Notes: generated by a model not told the origin, from the sequence alone. A DNA stretch of 64,000 bases from CAVUFH01 sp963740835 (GCA_963740835.1 CAVUFH010000006.1:42621-106620), one strand, 5' to 3'; shown: positions 53,955-63,213, counted from the stretch's first letter. Made by a program: numbers and translations.

Positions 53955-56672
53955 ATGCTCCGGCGCAGGGCGAGCAGGCCGGCGACCATCGCGGTTGTCA
54001 TCATGCTCGCCGTCGCGGCCGTCGGCGCGATCGTCACCGCGCCGCGTGAGTACCCCGTCACCGCGTTCCTGCTGGCGCCTCTCGGCGCGGCGATCGTGTT
54101 CGGGCGCCGGATCACGACCGTCGTCGCGGTTGCCGCGACGGTCGTAGGCGGGGTGTACGCGATCGCCGACGATCAGTACCACGGCGCCGCCCTGTGGTTC
54201 CGTCTGTTCTTCCTCGTTGCGGCGAGCATCACGATCGTCGCTCTCACGGCGGTGCGCGAGCACCGGGAGGAGGATCTGGTGACGGAACAGGCTCGGCTCC
54301 GGGATCGGTCCGAGCAGCGATACCGCTCACTGGTCGAGGCGACGGCGGCAATCGTCTCGACGATCGACGCCGAGGGCCGCTTTCACGGGCCGCTGCCCGC
54401 ATGGGAGACCTACACCGGTCAAACATGGCCCGAGTACGCGGACATGGGCTGGCTGAGCGCGGTGCACCCGGACGATCGGGAGCAGTTTCGTATCGAGTGG
54501 ACGACTCCATTCGCATCCGGCGCGTTCCACGAGGCGACCTGCCGGCTCTGGCACGCGGCGACCGAGGAATACCGGTACGTCAACGCGCGCGGCGTGCCCA
54601 TCATCGAGAACGGTGTCGTGAGCGAGTGGATCGGCGCGATCACCGACGTGCACGACCGCGCCGAAGCGCTGCTGCGCGCAGCAGCCGACGCGCAGCTCCG
54701 CACCGCGGTGCTCCAGTCGCTCCAGGACGGCGTCTTCGTAACCGCGCGCGACGGGCGCATCATCGACGTCAACGATGCGTGGCCCCGCCTCTTCGGGTTC
54801 ACGCGCGACGAAGTCCTCGGCACGCTCCCGCCGTATGCGTGGTGGCCCGACCCGGGCGCGTTGCCGCGTCAGCAGGCCGCGTTCGACGGCATGGCCGCGA
54901 TCGCGCGCGGCGAAGTCGACAGCGGTGAGTTCGAGGTCTCCTTCCGGCACAAGGATGGGAACTTCTTCCGCGTCCTGATCGCGATGTCGGCGATACGTGA
55001 AGGCGATCGTGTCGACCTGCTCGTGGGTACGGTGAAGGACATCACGCTGCACGCGGCGGCCGAAGACCGGCTGCACGTCATCGCCGGCATCACCGAGCGG
55101 CTGTCGTCGGCGAACGAGCTCTCGGAGATCGGTCACGCGGCGCTGGCCGAGCTGCTCCCCCAACTCGACTGCCCGCACGGCGGGTTCTTCGTGCTCGACG
55201 AGGAGTCGGCGGCGCTGAGCCTCGTCGCCGATGTCGGCCTCAGCCCCGGCACGATGGAGCGGTGGTCGCGACTGCCGCTCGACCTCCCGGCGCCCGCGAT
55301 CGACGTCTTCCACTCGGGCGAGAAGCTGATCATCCTCCATCAGGACGAATTCGCGCAGCGCTACCCCGGCCTCGCGAACTACGTGCGCAACCTCGGCTGG
55401 CACACGACGGTGAACCTGCCGCTCGTCAAGGGTGGCTCGGTCCACGGGGTGCTGTTCCTCGCCTTCGACGACATCCATCCATTGACCGCGGACGACCTCG
55501 CGCTCCTGCACACGATCGGGCCGATCCTCGCGCAGGCACTCGACCGGGCGCGGCTGTTCGAATTCCAACGCTCGGTTGCGTCGACGCTGCAGCGCGCCAT
55601 GCTCAGCTCGCAACCGTTCGCCCTCGCCAACATCGCCGTCGCGGCACGGTACGTGCCCACGGTCGCGGAGCTCGCGGTGGGCGGCGACTGGTACGACGTG
55701 GTCCCGCTCGACAACGAACGCGTTGCGATCGCCGTCGGTGACATCGTCGGCCGCGGCATCAACGCGGCCGCGGTGATGGGTCAGCTCCGCAGCGCGCTCA
55801 GCGCGGTCGCGCGCACGACCGACTCGGCGGTCGAAGCCGTCGCGCGGCTCGATCGCTTCGCGCACGACATCGAGGGCGCCAAAGCGACGACGTTGCTGTA
55901 CGGCATCGTCGACCCGATCGCGGGCACGCTGCGTTACACGTCGGCCGGTCACCCACCGGCGCTGGTCGTCTCGCCGAACGGGACCGCGCGCTTCCTCGAC
56001 GGCGGGCGAGGTTGGCCACTCGCGGTCGCCGACCCCGCTCGGCCCCGTCCGGAGGCCGTCGCCGAGCTCGCGCCCGGCAGCACGATCCTCCTGTACACCG
56101 ACGGACTCGTGGAGCGCCGCAACGAACGTCTCGAGGACGGCCTCGCCCGGCTCGCGTGCACCGCGGCATCACGCGCGGAACTGCCCGTCGAGCAGCTGTG
56201 CGACGAGCTCCTCGACGAGCTCCTCGGTGCCGCTCACTCGGACGATGTCGCGCTCGTGGCACTGCGCATGATCAGTCCGGCCGCGCCGTCGTTCACGTGC
56301 CGGGTACCGGCCACAGCCGCCGAGCTCGCGCACGTCCGCCGCGCGCTCCGAGACTGGCTGAGAGAGCAGGAGCTCCCCTCGTCGATCCGAGACGACATGG
56401 TGCTCGCGGTCGGTGAAGCGTGCTCCAACGCCGTCGAGCACGCGTACGCAGGCGCCGCCCGCGATTCCGTCGTCGTCGAGGGGTTCCTCAGCCGCGAGCA
56501 AGTCGTGTTCACGGTGCGGGACTACGGCGCGTGGCGCCCGCTCGTGATCAACCCCGAGCGCAATCGCGGGCTGCGGTTGATCAGCGAGGTCACCGACGAC
56601 CTGAAGATCTCGAGCGCCCGGGACCGCGGGACGCGCGTCGAGATGCGCCGATCTGTCTTTCCCGGCGACTGA
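53955..56672 (+). CDS. Membrane sensor: PAS-PAS-GAF-PP2C (SpoIIE)-HATPase
   Basis: A 905-residue signalling protein. After two pairs of hydrophobic segments (about residues 12-100) come a PAS (~120-245, ATEEYRYVNARG), a second PAS (~250-370, LQDGVFVTARDGRIIDVN), a GAF (~385-535), a SpoIIE-type PP2C phosphatase (~550-765: AELAVGGDWYDVV, LLYTDGLVERRNE) and a C-terminal HATPase_c (~790-905: AVGEACSNAVEHAY, FTVRDYGAW). The phosphatase would dephosphorylate a STAS antagonist and the HATPase would phosphorylate it or bind a sigma factor, so both halves of a partner switch sit in one protein. ATG 53955 precedes the first membrane segment. Confidence 0.86.
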   Translation: MLRRRASRPATIAVVIMLAVAAVGAIVTAPREYPVTAFLLAPLGAAIVFGRRITTVVAVAATVVGGVYAIADDQYHGAALWFRLFFLVAASITIVALTAVREHREEDLVTEQARLRDRSEQRYRSLVEATAAIVSTIDAEGRFHGPLPAWETYTGQTWPEYADMGWLSAVHPDDREQFRIEWTTPFASGAFHEATCRLWHAATEEYRYVNARGVPIIENGVVSEWIGAITDVHDRAEALLRAAADAQLRTAVLQSLQDGVFVTARDGRIIDVNDAWPRLFGFTRDEVLGTLPPYAWWPDPGALPRQQAAFDGMAAIARGEVDSGEFEVSFRHKDGNFFRVLIAMSAIREGDRVDLLVGTVKDITLHAAAEDRLHVIAGITERLSSANELSEIGHAALAELLPQLDCPHGGFFVLDEESAALSLVADVGLSPGTMERWSRLPLDLPAPAIDVFHSGEKLIILHQDEFAQRYPGLANYVRNLGWHTTVNLPLVKGGSVHGVLFLAFDDIHPLTADDLALLHTIGPILAQALDRARLFEFQRSVASTLQRAMLSSQPFALANIAVAARYVPTVAELAVGGDWYDVVPLDNERVAIAVGDIVGRGINAAAVMGQLRSALSAVARTTDSAVEAVARLDRFAHDIEGAKATTLLYGIVDPIAGTLRYTSAGHPPALVVSPNGTARFLDGGRGWPLAVADPARPRPEAVAELAPGSTILLYTDGLVERRNERLEDGLARLACTAASRAELPVEQLCDELLDELLGAAHSDDVALVALRMISPAAPSFTCRVPATAAELAHVRRALRDWLREQELPSSIRDDMVLAVGEACSNAVEHAYAGAARDSVVVEGFLSREQVVFTVRDYGAWRPLVINPERNRGLRLISEVTDDLKISSARDRGTRVEMRRSVFPGD

Positions 56673-56770
56673 GCGCGATATCCTGCGTTCTGATGTAGCG
56701 ACGCCTCACCTCCCGCCGTCCCGCGCGCTTCCCACTTTCGTTGGGGCGCGCCGCACCCCGAGGTCCATCC

Positions 56771-58444
56771 GTGTCGCAGTCGCCTTCCGCCACCCTTGTC
56801 GCCCGTGAAGTCTCGAAGTCGTTCGGGCCGCGCGTCGTGCTCGACGCGGTCTCGCTGACGGTGCCGCCCGCCAGCCGGATCGGCATCGTCGCGCCCAACG
56901 GGACCGGGAAGAGCACGCTGCTGCGGCTGCTCGCCGGACTCGACGTCCCGGATCACGGCACGGTGTCGCGGCTCCCGCCATCCGCGACCGTCGGCTTCCT
57001 TCCGCAGGAGCCGGATCGTCGCGCCGGCGAGACCTTGCGGGCCTTCCTTGGCCGGCGCACGGGCGTCACTGATGCGGTCGTGGCGTTCGACGCCGCGACC
57101 GAAGCGCTGAGCGCCGGCCGCACGGATGCCGACGACGAGTACGCGCACACGCTCGAGCAGTACCTCGCGCTCGGCGCGCCGGACTTCGACGCGCGCGCTG
57201 CGGCCACGGTCGAGCGCGTCGGTCTGCCGGCGCACCTGCTCGACGTGCCGATGCCCGCGATGTCGGGTGGCCAAGCGGCGCGCGCGTCGCTCGCGGCGAT
57301 CCTGCTCTCGCGCTTCGACGTCCTCCTGCTCGACGAACCGACGAACGATCTCGATTTCGCCGGTCTTGACCTCCTCGAGTCCTTCCTCGCCGAGGCCGCG
57401 GGCGGGGTCGTGATCGTCTCGCACGACCGCGCCTTCCTCGACCGCACGATCGACGGCGTGCTCGAGCTCGACGAACACTGGCACCGCAGCCGGTACTACG
57501 CCGGTGGCTGGCGCGCCTACCTCGAGGAGCGCGGCGTCGAACGTCGCCATGCGCAGGAGGAGTACGAGGCGTACGAAGCGAAGCGCGGAAGCCTCGCGTC
57601 ACGTGCGCAGCAACAGCGCGAGTGGGCCGTGCAGGGCGTGAGCAAGGTGAAGAAGAGCGGCGAGAAGGACAAGTTCATCCGTCACTTCCGCACCGCGTCG
57701 AGCGAGCGGCTCGCAGGCAAGGCCCGGGCAACCGATCGCGCCCTCGAACGACTCGAGGAGAACGCCGTCGACAAGCCGTGGGTCGGTTGGGACCTTCGCA
57801 TGGAGGTCGCAACGGCGCCGCGTGGTGGCGACGTCGTCGCCCGGCTGGAGCACGCAACCGTGCGGCGCGGCGACTTCGTGCTCGGTCCGATCGACCTCGA
57901 GATCGCGTACGGCGAACGCGTCGCGATCCTGGGCGCGAACGGAAGCGGCAAGACGACGTTGCTGCACGCGCTGCTCGGTGAGCTCCCGCTCGAGTCGGGA
58001 ACACAGCGCGTCGGTCCGTCGGTCGTGGTCGGTCGCCTCGACCAAGCGCGCGACCGGTTCACCGGCGACGACGACCTCCTCGGCGCATTCCTGCGCGCCA
58101 CCGGCTCGGACACCTCGACGAGCCGTTCGACGCTCGCGAAGTTCGGCCTCGGCGCCGAGCACGTTCTGCGCCCGGCGCGAACACTCTCACCGGGCGAGAG
58201 GACGCGCGCGGTGCTCGCGCTCTTCACTGCGTCGGGTGTGAACTGCCTCGTGCTCGACGAACCGACGAACCATCTCGATCTGCCTGCGATCGAACAACTG
58301 GAACAAGCGCTCGCGTCGTTCACGGGCACGGTCTTGCTCGTCACGCACGACCGTGCCCTCCTCGAGGCGGTCACGACCACCCGAGAGCTGCGCGTCGACG
58401 CGGGACGGATCATCACGGATCGGACCACTGCACCGATGACATGA
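56771..58444 (+). CDS. ABC-F family ATPase
   Basis: A 557-residue protein with two ATP-binding cassettes and no membrane domain, as in ABC-F proteins that act on the ribosome. First cassette: APNGTGKSTLLRLLAGL, MSGGQAARASLA, LLLDEPTNDLDF; second: GANGSGKTTLLHALLGE, LSPGERTRAVLALF, LVLDEPTNHLD. The P-site tRNA interaction linker lies around residues 250-330 with its Arg/Lys-rich helices. Members protect ribosomes from antibiotics or act as housekeeping factors (EttA/Uup). A role in resistance here is not shown. GTG start 56771; the upstream leader is 98 bases. Confidence 0.88.
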   Translation: MSQSPSATLVAREVSKSFGPRVVLDAVSLTVPPASRIGIVAPNGTGKSTLLRLLAGLDVPDHGTVSRLPPSATVGFLPQEPDRRAGETLRAFLGRRTGVTDAVVAFDAATEALSAGRTDADDEYAHTLEQYLALGAPDFDARAAATVERVGLPAHLLDVPMPAMSGGQAARASLAAILLSRFDVLLLDEPTNDLDFAGLDLLESFLAEAAGGVVIVSHDRAFLDRTIDGVLELDEHWHRSRYYAGGWRAYLEERGVERRHAQEEYEAYEAKRGSLASRAQQQREWAVQGVSKVKKSGEKDKFIRHFRTASSERLAGKARATDRALERLEENAVDKPWVGWDLRMEVATAPRGGDVVARLEHATVRRGDFVLGPIDLEIAYGERVAILGANGSGKTTLLHALLGELPLESGTQRVGPSVVVGRLDQARDRFTGDDDLLGAFLRATGSDTSTSRSTLAKFGLGAEHVLRPARTLSPGERTRAVLALFTASGVNCLVLDEPTNHLDLPAIEQLEQALASFTGTVLLVTHDRALLEAVTTTRELRVDAGRIITDRTTAPMT

Positions 58445-58545
58445 TTGATCCAGTGGCGTTGAGCGACGCCGAAGAACAACACGCGAGCTCCGCCGCGCGC
58501 TCATCGCGTTGTTCGTCAGTCGCGGGCTGCCGACGATCCAGCCGG

Positions 58546-59010
58546 CTACGACCGCGGCTGCGGCTGCGACTGCGGCACAACCGTGATGGTGCCCAACATG
58601 CCGTACGCGACGTGCCCGGGGAGATGGCACGCGTACAAGAACTCCCCCGGCTCGTCGAACGTATAGAACGTCACGCCGTCGTCCTGCGCGTTGACGGATA
58701 CCTCACCGGGCACGGGCGGGTGCCGGGCCTCGGTTCCGTGCTCGTGACGCGCGTGCACCGCGTCGTCGCCGACGACGAACTCGTGATTGATCGGATCGTG
58801 GTTGCGCACGACGAACCGCACCGTCGTGCCTTCCTGCACGCGCAGCGCGTCGAGATGGAAGCGGCTGTACTCGATGTCGACGTGCACGGTCACCAGTCCG
58901 GGGCCGAGCACGGGTGACGCGGTTGCCGGCTTCGCGGCGAGCGCGTAGCCGAAACCGGTCGTCGTCACGAGCACCGCACCGACGATGACGGCGCGGAGCA
59001 TACGGCTCAC
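58546..59010 (-). CDS. Cupredoxin-domain protein, exported
   Basis: A 154-residue protein with an N-terminal hydrophobic segment (AVIVGAVLVTTTGFGYALAA) and a type I copper domain. The likely copper ligands are His in PINHEFVVG and the Cys, His and Met of YACHLPGHVAYGM, which fit a plastocyanin-like site. GTG 59010 overlaps the upstream DUF2330 stop in a GTGA; ATG 59001 is an alternative. With DUF2330 it forms a two-gene, probably surface-located, unit. Confidence 0.83.
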   Translation of the reverse strand: MSRMLRAVIVGAVLVTTTGFGYALAAKPATASPVLGPGLVTVHVDIEYSRFHLDALRVQEGTTVRFVVRNHDPINHEFVVGDDAVHARHEHGTEARHPPVPGEVSVNAQDDGVTFYTFDEPGEFLYACHLPGHVAYGMLGTITVVPQSQPQPRS

Positions 59011-60077
59011 TGGAAGCCACCCAGACGCTCGCGCTTGCGGCCGGCCGCGACGCCGAGTGCGACCGCCGTCGCACTGGCCGCGAGAACACCGGCGACGACC
59101 GGCCACCACACGCGACCGCTTCCCGCCGACAGGACTTGCGCCTGCTTGGCGTCGACACCTGCGTCCTTCAGTGTCGGCAGCTGTGACGGGTGGGCCGAGA
59201 GCGCGAGGTCGTAGTCGAGATCGACCGCCTGCGCGTTGAGCCGCAGGTATGTGAGCCACATCGAGCTCGGCACCCACTCCATGCCGACGTCCGAGCGCAG
59301 GTCGGCGAGGAGCGAATCCGACGCGCGCTCGTCCCGCTGGATGCTGAGACCGGGGCCACCGGCCAGCATCTTCGGCTGGTCATCGGTGAGCAGGAACACA
59401 TCCGCTTCCACGACCTTGCTCTGGTCGAGGCCGAGGCCGAGGATCCGCAGCGGTACCCACGGCTCGTCCGTCGGGATCGTGAGCATGATCGGCGTGCCGT
59501 CACCCGCCTGCTGGCCGAGTTCGCTCGCGCGCGCCGCGTCGAACCGCGCGGCCATGAAGATCGGGCTGCGCCGGCTGTAGAAATCGAGCACCTCGGGCGC
59601 GTCGGGCGACAGGAAGAACCCGTGCTGGAGTGCCCACGCACCGACCTCGTCGCCGCCGCCCTCGAGGATCGTGATGTCGAGCGCATCGATCTTGGTCTCG
59701 AGGATCACCTGCGCGCTCGCGGCGCCCGAAGCCGAGTCTTCGGCGTTGCGCGCTTGCAGCAGCGGCGGCGCCACCTCGCGCTCGAGTCGTTGCAGCGTCC
59801 AGTCGCCGCCGCGCTCGACCTTCGTTGGCACGTCGGGCAACGGGACGATCGACCCGACCTCTTTCCCTTCGCCGCTGAACTCGAACGACGTGACGTACCG
59901 CTCCACGCCGTCGTGGTACGCAGCGAGCGTGGTGGTACGCACGAGCGAGATGGTCCCGTTCTCACCGACCAACCCGCCGCACGCGGCGGCGGGCCCGACC
60001 GCGAGCAGCGCGCCGGTGATGCCCGCGGCGACCACACCCAACGACAACCGGGCGCGTCGAAAACAACCCCGAGACAT
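59007..60077 (-). CDS. DUF2330 domain protein, exported and membrane-anchored
   Basis: A 356-residue protein with a signal peptide (SLGVVAAGITGALLAVGPAAA) and a C-terminal membrane segment (WWPVVAGVLAASATAVALGVA). After cleavage the mature chain starts CGGLVGENG, the usual DUF2330 beginning, and has YVTSFEFSGEG and VPLPDVPTKVERGG. The ATG at 60077 has GAGGGGG upstream. Function of DUF2330 is unknown; here its stop is coupled to a cupredoxin gene, which suggests an extracytoplasmic electron-transfer or copper role, by inference. Confidence 0.82.
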   Translation of the reverse strand: MSRGCFRRARLSLGVVAAGITGALLAVGPAAACGGLVGENGTISLVRTTTLAAYHDGVERYVTSFEFSGEGKEVGSIVPLPDVPTKVERGGDWTLQRLEREVAPPLLQARNAEDSASGAASAQVILETKIDALDITILEGGGDEVGAWALQHGFFLSPDAPEVLDFYSRRSPIFMAARFDAARASELGQQAGDGTPIMLTIPTDEPWVPLRILGLGLDQSKVVEADVFLLTDDQPKMLAGGPGLSIQRDERASDSLLADLRSDVGMEWVPSSMWLTYLRLNAQAVDLDYDLALSAHPSQLPTLKDAGVDAKQAQVLSAGSGRVWWPVVAGVLAASATAVALGVAAGRKRERLGGFQ

Positions 60078-60232
60078 GGCAAACCCCCTCGATCCGACAC
60101 ACACGAGTTGCGTGCCGATCGAGGGGTTGGACGTTGCCGGCGCCGCGTTCAGTTCCCGAGAATTTCATCGGCCGCGTTCAGCGCGCGCGCGATCGGCTGG
60201 AGCACGGACGCGCTCGGCGTACGCCGCGTCCG

Positions 60233-62203
60233 CTACACGATGCGTTCGTTCCCACCGTCGATCGGGATCTGCGCCCCCGTCGTCTTGGCGAACGTCGGTG
60301 AACACAGCGAAACGATCACACCAGCAACGTCGTGACTCGTGACCTCGACGCCCAGGAGGTTGTTGGTCTTGTACTCCTCGACCGTCAGGCCATAGCTGGC
60401 AGCACGTGACGCAAGCGTTGCGGCATCCCAGATGCCGGTGTCGAACACCGCGTTCGGGTGCACGATGTTGACTCGGATGCCGCGTTCGGCCCACTCGAGT
60501 GCGGCGACCCTTGCCAGTTGCGTCAGTGCCGCCTTCGACGCCGAGTACGCCGCCGCTCCGGGTCCCGGTGCGTGGACATTCTTCGACGCGTTGACGACGA
60601 CGCGACCGCCGCGCGGTGACAACGCGAGCAGCGGCGCGGTCGATCGCAGCATCGACAGGTTCGCGTCGACGTTCACCGCCATCACCGTTCGCCACGCTTC
60701 TGCTCCGAGCGCATCGATCCGCGTCGACGCCGGAAAGATTCCCGCGTTGCACACGACGATGTCGACACCCCCGAAGGCGTCGACGGCGCGCACGAGTGCG
60801 GCATCGACGAGCGCCGCGTCAGTGACGTCGCATGTGATGCCGAAGAACGCATCGTCGACGGCGGCGTCGTCCTCGACGCGCGGATCGAGGTCGAGTCCGA
60901 CGACCGCCGCACCGGCGCGACGAAAGGCCTCCGCGGTCGCCTTTCCGATGCCCGAATACGCGCCGGTCACGACGACGACCTCTCCCGCGAACAACGGATC
61001 GGCGCCTCGCCGTTTGAGCTTGGCCTGTTCGAGCTCCCAGTACTCGACGTCGAAGATCTCGTCCTCGGGCAACGACTGCCAGCCGTCGAGCGATCGCGCC
61101 CGTTCGATCGCGTCGATGGTGTGCAGATAGATGTCGCGCGCGATGAGCGCGTCCCGAGGGGTCCGGCCCGCGGTGAGCAGGCCCAGTTCCTGGTCCAGCA
61201 CCACTCGCGGTGCCGGGTCGAGCATCGCGAGGTCAGTAGAACTCCGAACAGAATGACGCGCGAAGTATTCCTGATAGTCACGCGCGTAGTCCGCAACATC
61301 CGCGCCAATGAGCGGTACTCGCTTCGTGCGAATGACGTGGTCAGGTGTCATCGGACCGCGTGACGCTTCCTCTGCGAAGTCCGGATGCGAAACGAAGGCG
61401 CCCACTCTGGGAGATTCGGTGCGGACGAGACACATCGGCGCGCCCGCGGCTGCGGACACATCACGCCGAAGTTCGGCGATGCGCTCCCGGCGACGTACAG
61501 GGAGTGCGGTCGGAAGAGTCGTCCGCAACGTTGCGCCGTGGTGCACGAGGTATGCCTCGGCATCGGACACGAGCTCGATCATCCGCTCGTACGACTCACG
61601 TGCGGTGTCGCCGAAGGAAAACACGCCGTGATTCATCAACACCATTCCAACCGTGCGGTCGGAACGCTGTGCGGGGAACTCGCGCAGACATTTCTGCGCA
61701 AGCGCGAACCCCGGCATCACGTAGTCGATGATGACGGTGCGGCCACCGAGGCACTCTTCGATCCGCTTGCGACCATTCGGCGTGTTCGTGATCGTGAGCA
61801 CGGCGTCGGCATGCGTGTGATCGACGTAACGGGCCGGCAGGATCGCGTGCAGGATCGCTTCGACCGACGGCGCGGGCGCGTCACGCGTACAGGCCAGCCG
61901 GAGCTGCTCGGCCATCGCCGAGTCGGAGAGCTCCGCCAGTTCCGCAAGCGCCCGCAGATGTTCCAGGCGCGCCGGCGCGAACCCGGCCTCGGTCACAGTC
62001 GCGAGGTCCGAACCCGAGCCCTTCACGTACAACACGTCGATCGACCGACCGAACAGGTCTGGTTCGACGACCTTGACCGACGTGTTCCCGCCTCCGTGCA
62101 TGACGAGCGCGGGGTCGCGGCCGAGCAAGCGCGACGTGTACACGCGCGCGCCCAGCTCACCGGGATACGACGCGGCTTCTTGGTCCGACCAGAGGCTCTG
62201 CAT
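60233..62203 (-). CDS. Bifunctional class II aldolase / short-chain dehydrogenase (RhaD/RhaE-like)
   Basis: A 656-residue fusion: an N-terminal class II aldolase (about residues 1-380) with metal-site VDHTHADAVLTITNT and VGMVLMNHGVFSFG, and a C-terminal SDR (about residues 405-656) with VVTGAYSGIGKATAEA, NAGIFPAST and YSASKAALTQLA. The same domain order occurs in bifunctional L-rhamnulose-1-phosphate aldolase/lactaldehyde dehydrogenases. The window's FGGY kinase is 50 kb away, so a complete rhamnose pathway is not shown, and sugar and alcohol specificity are uncertain. ATG 62203. Confidence 0.88.
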   Translation of the reverse strand: MQSLWSDQEAASYPGELGARVYTSRLLGRDPALVMHGGGNTSVKVVEPDLFGRSIDVLYVKGSGSDLATVTEAGFAPARLEHLRALAELAELSDSAMAEQLRLACTRDAPAPSVEAILHAILPARYVDHTHADAVLTITNTPNGRKRIEECLGGRTVIIDYVMPGFALAQKCLREFPAQRSDRTVGMVLMNHGVFSFGDTARESYERMIELVSDAEAYLVHHGATLRTTLPTALPVRRRERIAELRRDVSAAAGAPMCLVRTESPRVGAFVSHPDFAEEASRGPMTPDHVIRTKRVPLIGADVADYARDYQEYFARHSVRSSTDLAMLDPAPRVVLDQELGLLTAGRTPRDALIARDIYLHTIDAIERARSLDGWQSLPEDEIFDVEYWELEQAKLKRRGADPLFAGEVVVVTGAYSGIGKATAEAFRRAGAAVVGLDLDPRVEDDAAVDDAFFGITCDVTDAALVDAALVRAVDAFGGVDIVVCNAGIFPASTRIDALGAEAWRTVMAVNVDANLSMLRSTAPLLALSPRGGRVVVNASKNVHAPGPGAAAYSASKAALTQLARVAALEWAERGIRVNIVHPNAVFDTGIWDAATLASRAASYGLTVEEYKTNNLLGVEVTSHDVAGVIVSLCSPTFAKTTGAQIPIDGGNERIV

Positions 62204-62238
62204 GCCCGCAGTGTTGCAAAGCGCGCGCCCCGTGTGCC

Positions 62239-62496
62239 TCAGTCCGAGCGCTCGTCCTTGGCGGCCTCGGCGTCCGCGGGCGTCGCGAAGTCGCCCTTCT
62301 CCGCGGGCTCGTCAGGCCCGAAGTCACCTTCGGCCCGGCGCACCGCGAGCAGAGCGTCCTCCTCGCTGACGTCGCCCGTCCGGTCGGCGAGGGCTGCGGC
62401 CTCGGCGTCGCGGTCACCCGTGGCTTGATGCAGCCGCTGCCGCAGCCGCAGCGAGAGCTTGTCGTGACTTTCATGCGTCGGGCGGTCTTCAGGCAT
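62239..62496 (-). CDS. Small acidic protein, unknown function
   Basis: An 85-residue frame starting MPEDRPTHESHDKLSLRL, with GAGGTG upstream of ATG 62496. It continues as a charged helix (LRQRLHQATGDRDAEAAALA) and ends with Asp/Glu-rich DAEAAKDERSD. No family recognised. An earlier ATG at 62538 would add 14 residues. It precedes the RhaD/E-like gene on the same strand. Confidence 0.55.
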   Translation of the reverse strand: MPEDRPTHESHDKLSLRLRQRLHQATGDRDAEAAALADRTGDVSEEDALLAVRRAEGDFGPDEPAEKGDFATPADAEAAKDERSD

Positions 62497-62567
62497 CGCG
62501 GACACCTCAGTCGGAGCGATCGTGCGCCGCGTACCCATCTCGAGCAGCCCTGACACGGCCGCGCCGG

Positions 62568-62813
62568 TCATTCGTCCTCGATCTTCTCCCACCACTGGCA
62601 CCACCACCCGCCCCCGACGAGGATCCGCAGCTGCGGGTGCCAGCAGTACGAGATCGACTCGAGCGGGTTGAGGTAGTACAGGCAGTTCTCGCACTTCTCC
62701 GCGCCGTAGGGCTCGCCCTTCAGCACCGCGCGTTCGGCCATGTGCTTCAGTTCGAGCCAGTTCTTCTCGTCGATCTCCTTGGGCTCGGGCTTCGGGATCT
62801 CGTAGTCGGTCAC
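62568..62813 (-). CDS. HiPIP-like small Cys protein
   Basis: An 81-residue protein with the cysteine pattern CENC...C...GWWC: C-x2-C-x12-C-x14-C ending in the WWCQWWEKI aromatic block. This resembles the high-potential iron-sulfur protein (HiPIP) signature (C-x2-C-x(8-16)-C-x(13)-G-W-C-x-x-W), which binds one [4Fe-4S]. Here the protein lacks a signal peptide and starts MTDYEIPKPEPKEIDEKNW, so it would be cytoplasmic. GTG 62813 has GGAG upstream. Cluster binding is inference. Confidence 0.6.
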   Translation of the reverse strand: MTDYEIPKPEPKEIDEKNWLELKHMAERAVLKGEPYGAEKCENCLYYLNPLESISYCWHPQLRILVGGGWWCQWWEKIEDE

Positions 62814-62923
62814 ACCTGCTCCACGGGGGGTCGAACGGCAGCACGCGCCCTGGCGCGCTCCTTGGCAGCCTTACCCAGTTGCGCCGCTCGCGCCGAACGC
62901 ACGAAACGGGTCGTTGCCAGCAC
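62810..62923 (-). CDS. Possible 37-residue basic protein coupled to the HiPIP-like gene
   Basis: A short frame beginning GTG at 62923 whose TGA overlaps the GTG of the HiPIP-like gene (GTGA). The product, SARAAQLGKAAKERARARAAV plus a few residues, is very basic and alanine-rich. It could be a small coupled gene or a chance extension of the upstream open frame. Evidence is only the overlap. Confidence 0.3.
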   Translation of the reverse strand: MLATTRFVRSARAAQLGKAAKERARARAAVRPPVEQV

Positions 62924-63213
62924 CGCGTGACACGCGTACGTTGGACCCGTCGGACGACAAATCCGGACACAAGGCCCCCGGACCCCGGGCCGAGAATCCT
63001 TGCCGTGATGCCGGCGGCCCCGCGCGACCGGTCTCGCGGTACGGAGGAGCAAAGGGAGCCGGGAGCAAACGTTCACGGATCGAACGGGGTTCGAGAACTC
63101 GACGGAACGCCTGCACCGCCCGCGCGCGTTCCTTCCTCAGCCCAGCCAAGCCTCGGCTCTCTTTGCTCCACTCCACACCGAAAGCCGCCGGTTCAGCGCG
63201 TCAGCCGGCGCGT
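62924..63213. other. Non-coding-looking stretch before the pseudogene
   Basis: About 290 bases with open frames on both strands but none with a good start, Shine-Dalgarno or recognisable product. It contains GC-rich words (GGCCCCCGGACCCCGGGCCG) and a T-arm-like GGTTCGAGAAC near 63089, but no complete tRNA. It may include further remains of the decayed gene that follows. Confidence 0.5.

Noticed and set aside
63060..63110. A tRNA suggested by GGTTCGAGAAC
   Set aside because: No acceptor, D-arm or anticodon arm can be built around this T-arm-like word.
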